From Myotis daubentonii (Eukaryota; Chordata; Mammalia; Chiroptera; Vespertilionidae): DNA of 64,000 nucleotides. The position numbers and the translations under genes are program-made. The notes beneath the pieces were generated by a model, which searched no databases, was not told where the DNA came from, and was given only the letters and a program-made list of their open reading frames with translations. The DNA lies in contig NC_081847.1 in the NCBI RefSeq assembly GCF_963259705.1, positions 67,911,754 to 67,975,753 of the forward strand, written 5' to 3'. Shown piece by piece: positions 58,401 to 64,000 of the stretch; position 1 is the stretch's first letter; the number at the start of each line of letters is the position of its first letter.

Positions 58401-61400
58401 TAAGGGCTGGAACCAGAAGGGAATGGAAAGTGACTGCTAATGGTTAGGGCATTCCCTTTGGCAGTGACAAAAAATATTCTGGAATTAGACCGTGGTGATA
58501 TTTGTACAACTTTGTGAATATACTAAAACCACCAAATTGTACACTTAAAAAATACAGCCTTTGGCCCACAGATGTTTTGTTTATCAGTAATTATAGTACT
58601 TAATTAGGTGATTTCCCATCTGACACTATCTTAATTCTGGTTTCTCCTGAAAACTGGAAGACCATTAAGACTTGCCTCCCCTACAGCAGCACCACTGGAG
58701 CTGGATGTGGCTTTGGCTCTGACTGGGGCTCTCTGTCAAAAACACCCAGCCTGCAGCAAGCACTCACAGGATCTGCTAGCCCCTGAGGCACCTAAGTTTG
58801 AAACCCATGGTGTAAGGTTACTGTCCATGTTTTGGACACTCAATTCTCTATTTCCAAGAATACTGGTGTGCACAGAAGATTGCGTATGTAAAACAAAACG
58901 TGAACTTTCTCAAGGAAAAACTGGTATTATCTGCATATGTTTCCCTCTCAGTTATTTGCAGTTAAATTATATACCAATTATGAGAAGTAGTCCTGTGATT
59001 AATAACATTAAATGTGGGGATGGCATCTGAGAAATGGTATGCTGGTAAATTGGCTCTCTGGGGAATAAAAATAAAAAGAAGCCCTGATGTTTAGCGTTTG
59101 CTGATTTCTGTGGTGTACATACTTCCATCTCGGCCAATCTGAAGCTACCAATATTATTATTTTTAAAAAATATATTATTGATTTCAGAAAGGAAGGGAGA
59201 GGGAGAGAGAGATAGAAACATCAGTGATGAGAGAAAATCACTGATTGGCTGACTCCTGCATGCCTCCAACCGGGGATCGAGCCCACAACCCAGGCATGTG
59301 CCCTTGACCAGAATCGAACCTGAGACCCTTCAATCCACAGGCCGATGCTCTACCAACTGAGCCAAACCGGCTAGGGCCAATATGATGTTGAACACGGGGT
59401 TGGGAAAAGACGAGCATGATGGGCTCTTGCGAGCCAGGACCAGCTGGTTCCAGCACACCACTGCACCTGCACAACTTCCCCAGGGGCAAGGATGCCCTTC
59501 AAGGCCTGCTTTCATTACCTGGGCAGCAACCATGTGCTCTGCATCTTCTTTTTTGCTTGTTGCTGGGTAGAACACGATGTTGTCAATGGCTTGTATCAAT
59601 TCCAACTGGACCACGCACTTGATGAGGAGGCTGGCAAACAGTTTCTGATCTATATTAGATGATAAAGATTAACCCTAATAATAATTTAGCCAGCATTGGA
59701 TAAATATTCACTGAGCTCCTACTATGTGCCAGGCACGGTTCTTGATGCTGTGGCCTAACAATGAATAAGCAAGATAAAAATCCCTGCTCTCATGGAAGAA
59801 ACAGACAACAAACAAGGTATCTAAGTGTATGATAGAGTATGTCAAATGATGAAGACGTACGTAGGGGTGGGGATAAGGTAAAGATGGGGTCAGGATTGGT
59901 TTGCAAATTTAAGCAATGTGGTCAGGAGAGGCCTCTCTGAAAATGTAGTATTTGACCAAAGACCAAGACCCGAAGAAGGAGAGGAGTCAGCTATGGAAGT
60001 CCAGTGTCCTCCAGTCACCTTGTGGGCCACGCCTGCAGAGCAGCTCAGGGCTGTGCCCTAGACACAGGAGGCCACAGGTTCCTATGGTGGCCAGACGCTC
60101 CTAAGAGGTTGTATCTGGGTCTTGAAGGGCGGGGCTCATTTAAGTTCTTAGTTCTGGATTGCCCTGGAGACAGGATTGCTTTCTGCATTTCCTACTTCAA
60201 GAGTCGTGTACCCCTTTTGGTGGTTATCCATCTTTGACTAGTTAATAATTCTTTATGTTGAATTTTCCCTGTCCGTATTATCGGTGGGGTTTCTGCTAGA
60301 CTCTGACTAGTGTTGCAGCCATCTTTTCTTCTAAATTCCTGGGCTCAGGGGCAGCCTATGTCAGGCACTTCATAGGTGTTAATTGACTTAACTATAGTAA
60401 AAGTATAGATTTCTATTCAACTTACTGTTATAGAATCAGAATATGGAAAACACTAAATGAAGTGTTTAGTGACGGCAAATAAGCATGGGTCATCTTCAAG
60501 TTTTTGAAAGTGGCTATGAAATTATGTAAGATCTCCATGGAGAATTCATTTTAATTAAAATGAATACAGTGGAGTTGCAATGTTGTAACTTACACCAATT
60601 CAATTATGCATCATTGACCAAAAATAAGAACAAGGAAAGAAAACAATACAAGCAGAGTAAGAGATTCTCCTGCTGTTCTGCTCACTGAGCTGAAGCCCAG
60701 AAGGGAGGCGAGATGGGAGCCTGGAGAAACCAACATGCTCCTTGGAGGGATGGCAGGGTCTTGAGTCCCAGGCGTCTCTCAGGGTACAGCTGTTTCGCTG
60801 CACTGACAGTGGTTCTACACTTGCTCCCCATACACAAGCCAGCCCTTTACCTGGAGTTGATGAGGCAACAGTGCTCATGCTCTCAGGGACATGGGGAAAT
60901 GGCTGTGCTGGTTAGTGGGAACAGTGCATCAGTCTCCAGCATGGTGCCTTGGTAATGCATTTCAAGGGGGATTAGATTTTATGCCTTCAAAAGATAATGA
61001 ACACATGGCTTTGTCTGATGTGCTGTTTAGAAGTTAATGGCAATGCTAACACCTACAGCCTGGCATGTTGAGAAGTGGGTGAGTATGTAAGGAAGAAAAA
61101 CAATGGGGCACATAACTTTAAAAAGAGCAGACTCACATCAGAACGGTTCTGATTTCTCAGTTAGCCAAAGTGTGCCTGAATCACAACTCTACTACATATG
61201 GCAGGTCATGCCATGGGTTTGAGTCCCAGGCCACTGAAATGTAAAACTACCACCTCAGAGGGCTAGCATAAGGGTTACATGGGGTCACACACATGAAACA
61301 CACTGTTCAGTGCTTGGCTCATAGCAACTGGTAAACATATTTTTTTAAGAAAATGACAGACAGCAAAAAACACCAGAAGCAACACCATAAGATACAAATT

Positions 61401-62434
61401 GGTAAAAGTAATTTGAAGCTAACATCCAGAAAAGGGATCTCTAGCACAACAAGAGCTCCTCCAAACCAATAAAAAAAGAGCAACAACCAATACAAAATGA
61501 GCAAAGATTATGAACAGATAGTTCATAGAAAAGAAAATAGAACTGCTTCTTAAACACATTAAAAAATGGCTCAGTCTCACTCATTATTAAAAAGCTGCAA
61601 ATTAAAATGACTCCAAATATACCAAATATCACCTAGGTGTTTCCAGAGATCATGTAAACAGGTATAAACTTAATGGGCAGCAATCTGGACTTATCTGCCA
61701 AAATGGCAAATAGCACTTATCAGTTAACCCAGCAATCCAATGACTAGAAATTTGGGTCATATGGTAACAGATAAATTCATAAATGATGCACACTAGGTGA
61801 TTCATGCAGTATTGACTGTAACATAAAAATAGTGGGAATAATACAAATGTCTTTTTGTAGGGACCCAATTACACAAATAACACCTACAGACTGAAATAAT
61901 ATACAATCGTGCAGAAGAATGTGAAAGCTGCTTAGGTACTGATTTTGAATAAGCTCTAAGATATATTAAGTGATAAAATAATAATGCATAGTATTCTACA
62001 ATTTGCATAAAGAGGAGAGAATTGATGTAAATGTATATACAGTATCTATATGTAGTATATCTATATATCTGTAACTATCTGTCTATGTGTACATATATAT
62101 TGGTGTGTTATGGATAAGCATTTCTTGCATATGAACAAATGTCTCTGGAAAGGCACATAAGAAACTGGTGGTACTGGCGGCCAGATGGGAAGGAACTGGC
62201 AGACTGAGGCACAGCGTGGAAAGGCTAATCATGTTTACCCTTTTGTGTCTTCTGAGTATCTGAACCATGTAAATGTGTTACCTATTTAAAATAAATAAAA
62301 AATAAAAAAGTGGTCTTACTTGCGTATGGTCTACCTTTCCAGCTCTCATCAGTGGGGTTAGAGAGCTGGCTCTGGCCTCTCTCAGAGGCATTTTTGTCTA
62401 TGCTGCTTAGAGACTGGCGGTCCAAATCCACATC
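52227..62434 (-). CDS. ARFGEF2: ARFGEF2 (BIG2), C-terminal 282 residues, 6 terminal exons
   Basis: Join on the - strand of 62434-62320, 59649-59519, 56203-56035, 55006-54868, 53070-52953 and 52403-52227 (849 nt, 282 aa plus stop). ARFGEF2 is a large brefeldin A-inhibited exchange factor that loads GTP on class I ARFs at the trans-Golgi and recycling endosomes. The Sec7 domain lies upstream, outside the window. What is here is the end of the C-terminal helical region (homology downstream of Sec7), from [15 protein letters not shown] to [19 protein letters not shown]. The [10 protein letters not shown]...SPVW end is that of ARFGEF2, not of ARFGEF1, which I recall ending GINKQ. All exon junctions join in frame with GT-AG sites and no stop, so the gene looks functional. 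The full protein is about 1785 aa in human. Confidence 0.96.
52953..53070 (-). CDS. ARFGEF2: ARFGEF2 penultimate exon
   Basis: 118 nt: one T finishing an Asn codon, then [20 protein letters not shown] and on to TLKINDEK before donor GTAAGC. The acceptor is TTCTTCTAG. Confidence 0.96.
53170..53345 (+). repeat. MIR SINE (ARFGEF2 intron)
   Basis: GCCTCAGTTTCCTCAGCTGT then AAAATGGGGATAAGTAACTA, ending GGGGCTCAATCAGTGTT, is the MIR core and 3' half. Confidence 0.8.
54158..54372 (+). repeat. VES-type SINE (ARFGEF2 intron)
   Basis: A diverged head (CCGGCTCAGCAGTTGAGTG), GGTTTGATTCAC B-box, tail GAAATCAATAAAACTATATT. AAGGTGTAAATGGA borders both sides as the target-site duplication. Confidence 0.88.
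54868..55006 (-). CDS. ARFGEF2: ARFGEF2 exon (third from end)
   Basis: 139 nt: GT completes a Gly codon, then [17 protein letters not shown] to [11 protein letters not shown] plus two bases of the Asn codon. Acceptor ATCTCTAG, donor GTAAGA. Confidence 0.96.
56035..56203 (-). CDS. ARFGEF2: ARFGEF2 exon (fourth from end)
   Basis: 169 nt: [19 protein letters not shown] to [14 protein letters not shown] plus the first base of Gly. Acceptor CCCTCTAG, donor GTGAGG. Confidence 0.96.
57280..57437 (+). mobile_element. Short HeliBat-type Helitron
   Basis: Begins TCTATAATAATAAAAGC and ends with the imperfect hairpin TGCACGAATTCTGTGCATCA then GGTCTCTAG. Only 158 bp, non-coding. Confidence 0.8.
57440..58236 (+). 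mobile_element. HeliBat-type Helitron with internal minisatellite
   Basis: Starts TCCTAATACATAAAAACCC two bases after the preceding element and ends GTGCACGAATTTCATGAAC then TGAGCCACTAG followed by T. Same orientation as its neighbour. No transposase frame. Confidence 0.8.
57810..58085. repeat. About 31-bp minisatellite inside a Helitron
   Basis: About eight or nine head-to-tail copies of GGTTAGGGGCGATCAGGCAG followed by GCAGGCAGAG, with small variants. Confidence 0.85.
59160..59378 (-). repeat. VES-type SINE, 140 bp from an ARFGEF2 exon
   Basis: Tail side ATATTATTGATTTCAGAAAGG, inverted B-box GAATCGAACCTGAGACC, head complement GAGCCAAACCGGCTAGGGC. Confidence 0.9.
59519..59649 (-). CDS. ARFGEF2: ARFGEF2 exon (fifth from end)
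   Basis: 131 nt: AT finishes an Asn codon, then [20 protein letters not shown] to [10 protein letters not shown]. Acceptor TAATATAG, donor GTAATG, phase 0 exit. Confidence 0.96.
61330..62060 (+). repeat. Old L1 fragment (ARFGEF2 intron)
   Basis: AAAGCTGCAAATTAAAATGA and AAAATGGCAAATAGCAC recall the L1 ORF2 end and 3' UTR. Strongly diverged. Confidence 0.55.
62320..62434 (-). CDS. ARFGEF2: ARFGEF2 exon (sixth from end)
   Basis: 115 nt: [20 protein letters not shown] to [13 protein letters not shown] plus the first base of Asn. Acceptor ACTTTTAG, donor GTAAGA. Exons further 5' lie beyond the window, because 62435-64000 shows only intron. Confidence 0.96.
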
Positions 62435-62834
62435 CTAAAAGTAAACCAGAGAGAAAAACAACGGTCACTTTCTCTTCATCTGTAATTCAGCACCTAAGGA
62501 GAGCGGTGCCTGTTTTAACACTGGGGCCCAACTTAAACGTAAGTAAGTGTCTTGCTCAGCTTGAAGTACAATTACATTGCATTCTTAAAGTGACACTTCT
62601 CAGAGGCTGCACAGGAAAGATTACGAATTTCAATGATTTCTTCCCTCCATTAAACCTTCATGTTTTCTCATTCCAATTTAGAGGGCATTTCTCGACATAT
62701 GATTTAACAATGAGCATGACCAAATTTTAATGAGATCAAATTAAAAAATAAACTAGTGCAATAGCTCGCCCTTTTTCCTTTTTAAACTGACTACAGAAGA
62801 CAGAGTTTAATAGCTATGTATGGTGTCATGGGGA

Positions 62835-62955
62835 TACTGGATTTATTGGGGGGATTACTTTGTAAGTTATATAAATGTCTAACCACGATGCTATATACCT
62901 GAAACTAATATAATATTGAATATGTCAACCATAATTGAAAAAATAAAAAAGTTAT
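62835..62955 (+). repeat. L1 3' terminus
   Basis: TATATACCTGAAACTAATAT then ATGTCAACCATAATTGAAAA and an A-rich tail, the classical L1 3' end. Confidence 0.7.
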
Positions 62956-63082
62956 AAAATGAAAAAAACCCACCAGAAAGTTTAAATAATGGGCTTCAAA
63001 AAAAGTTGCTATATCCCAAAATGCCTTTTGAAATCTAATGCCCTTTTTGTTATTTGGGAATAGACGTTAATATTACAAACAC

Positions 63083-63312
63083 TGCCCGGCTGGTGTGGCT
63101 GAGTGTTGACCCATGAATCAGGAGGTCACGGTTCGGTTTTTGGTCAGGGAACATGCCCGGGTTGCGGGCTCAATTGTGTGGGTCTGTGTGTTTGTGTGTG
63201 TGTGCATGCATGCGTGGTCCAGGAGGCAGCTGATTGATGATTCTCATCATTGATGTTTCTATCTCTCTCCCCTTCTTTCCTCTCTGAAATCAATATAAAA
63301 ACACATTTAAAA
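63083..63312 (+). repeat. VES-type SINE
   Basis: TGCCCGGCTGGTGTGGCTGAG head, a diverged B-box, an internal TG-rich insertion at 63175-63215, tail GAAATCAATATAAAAAC. ATTACAAACACT flanks both ends. Confidence 0.88.
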
Positions 63313-63499
63313 TAAATTACAAACACTTGTAAAATACTTGAAAACCGAAGTATTTTAAAGTGGGACTTGAATTAGAACTTTATGCTGCTGCACACAAAAA
63401 ACAACTACTACTTGGTAGTCTGTGTATAACTTCCGTTATACAGCCAATGTATTGTTAACGTTTAGTAAGTGTCAACATGCTGCAGCTGATACTCTAGTT

Positions 63500-63729
63500 C
63501 AGTGATGGCGAACCTTTTGAGCTTGGCGTGTCAGCATTTTGAAAAACCCTAACTTAACTCTGGTGTCACATATAGAAATTATTTGATATTTGCAACCATA
63601 GTAAAACAAAGACTTATATTTTTGATATTTATTTTATATATTTAAATGCCATTTAACAAAGAAAAATCAACCAAAAAAATGAGTTCACATGTCACCTCTG
63701 ACACCTGTGTCATAGGTTCGCCATCACTG
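63500..63729. mobile_element. hAT-type non-autonomous DNA transposon (230 bp)
   Basis: It begins CAGTGATGGCGAACCTTTTG and ends ATAGGTTCGCCATCACTG, so terminal inverted repeats are clear. A perfect 8-bp duplication CTCTAGTT flanks it (63492-63499 and 63730-63737). The interior is AT-rich and non-coding. Confidence 0.92.
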
Positions 63730-64000
63730 CTCTAGTTAATCCTTGCTTAGTTGGAAAGCCAGGTATGAAAGTATGGCATATACTGAACATTCTTTTCTAT
63801 ACAAATGATTAATTTATTCTGAAAACAAGCAAACAAACAAAAAAACCCCCTAAAAACTACTACTTCATTGGTGGAGAGAAAAAGCACTCTCTACTTAGGA
63901 GGATTATAAATAAAGATAATTACACAGAAGTATTTATAACAGTGAAGTATGGGAACTGACCTATCCAACAAGGGAGAATGCATTAAATAAATTATAATAA

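Larger units (their letters stand above)
57000..58570 (+). repeat. Old L1 3' region, split by two Helitrons
   Basis: Left part (CTTAAAATTCATATGAAATG, GCTGCAGTAATCAAGACTTG) resembles L1 ORF2. Right part from 58237 (TGAATGGAACTAGAAAATAT, then ACCACCAAATTGTACACTT) resembles the L1 3' UTR. The Helitrons at 57280-58236 lie in between. It lies in the ARFGEF2 intron at 56204-59518. Confidence 0.7.

Overview
The window looks like nuclear DNA of a vespertilionid (vesper) bat. It holds a mammalian gene with 18.6-kb and 3.9-kb introns, and the 3' part of another. The repeats are diagnostic: dozens of tRNA-headed VES-type SINEs, many HeliBat-type Helitrons (ends like TCTACACTAATAAAAGAG and a GTGCACGAATTTCGTGCAC hairpin before CTAG), and a SPIN-type hAT element. 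The family assignments and their known host range come from established knowledge; the motifs themselves were read in the sequence.

Layout. Positions 1-858 are the left arm of a long inverted repeat. About 0.9-11.2 kb is repeat-rich flanking DNA with an L1 3' end split by a head-to-tail array of about six Helitrons (5047-8255). A GC-rich 40-bp minisatellite and CpG island (about 11.25-12.7 kb) lead into RAB43 on the + strand (coding exons 11931-12128, 30721-30904, 34850-35100; complete, 210 aa). Intron 1 carries an EMG1 processed pseudogene (about 22.05-22.73 kb) and a KRT19 processed pseudogene (about 25.80-27.40 kb), both on the - strand. Intron 2 carries a complete 1139-bp Helitron. The RAB43 3' UTR probably ends near 38.45 kb. 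The right arm of the inverted repeat follows at 38913-39770. About 39.8-48.8 kb is intergenic. From about 48.85 kb to the window end lies the 3' part of ARFGEF2 on the - strand: six terminal coding exons (62434 down to 52227), 282 C-terminal residues, and a 3' UTR of about 3.4 kb.

How they relate. The two genes converge tail to tail. Both products act in Golgi/trans-Golgi traffic: RAB43 is a Golgi Rab GTPase and ARFGEF2 (BIG2) is a Sec7-type exchange factor for ARF GTPases. In human they lie on different chromosomes (3q21 and 20q13, from memory). The adjacency is therefore either a lineage-specific rearrangement or an assembly join. The roughly 99% identical inverted repeat flanking exactly the RAB43 segment makes that junction the most interesting point of the window. 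I found no bacterial, phage or CRISPR-like system and no intact selfish coding gene. The novelty is structural.
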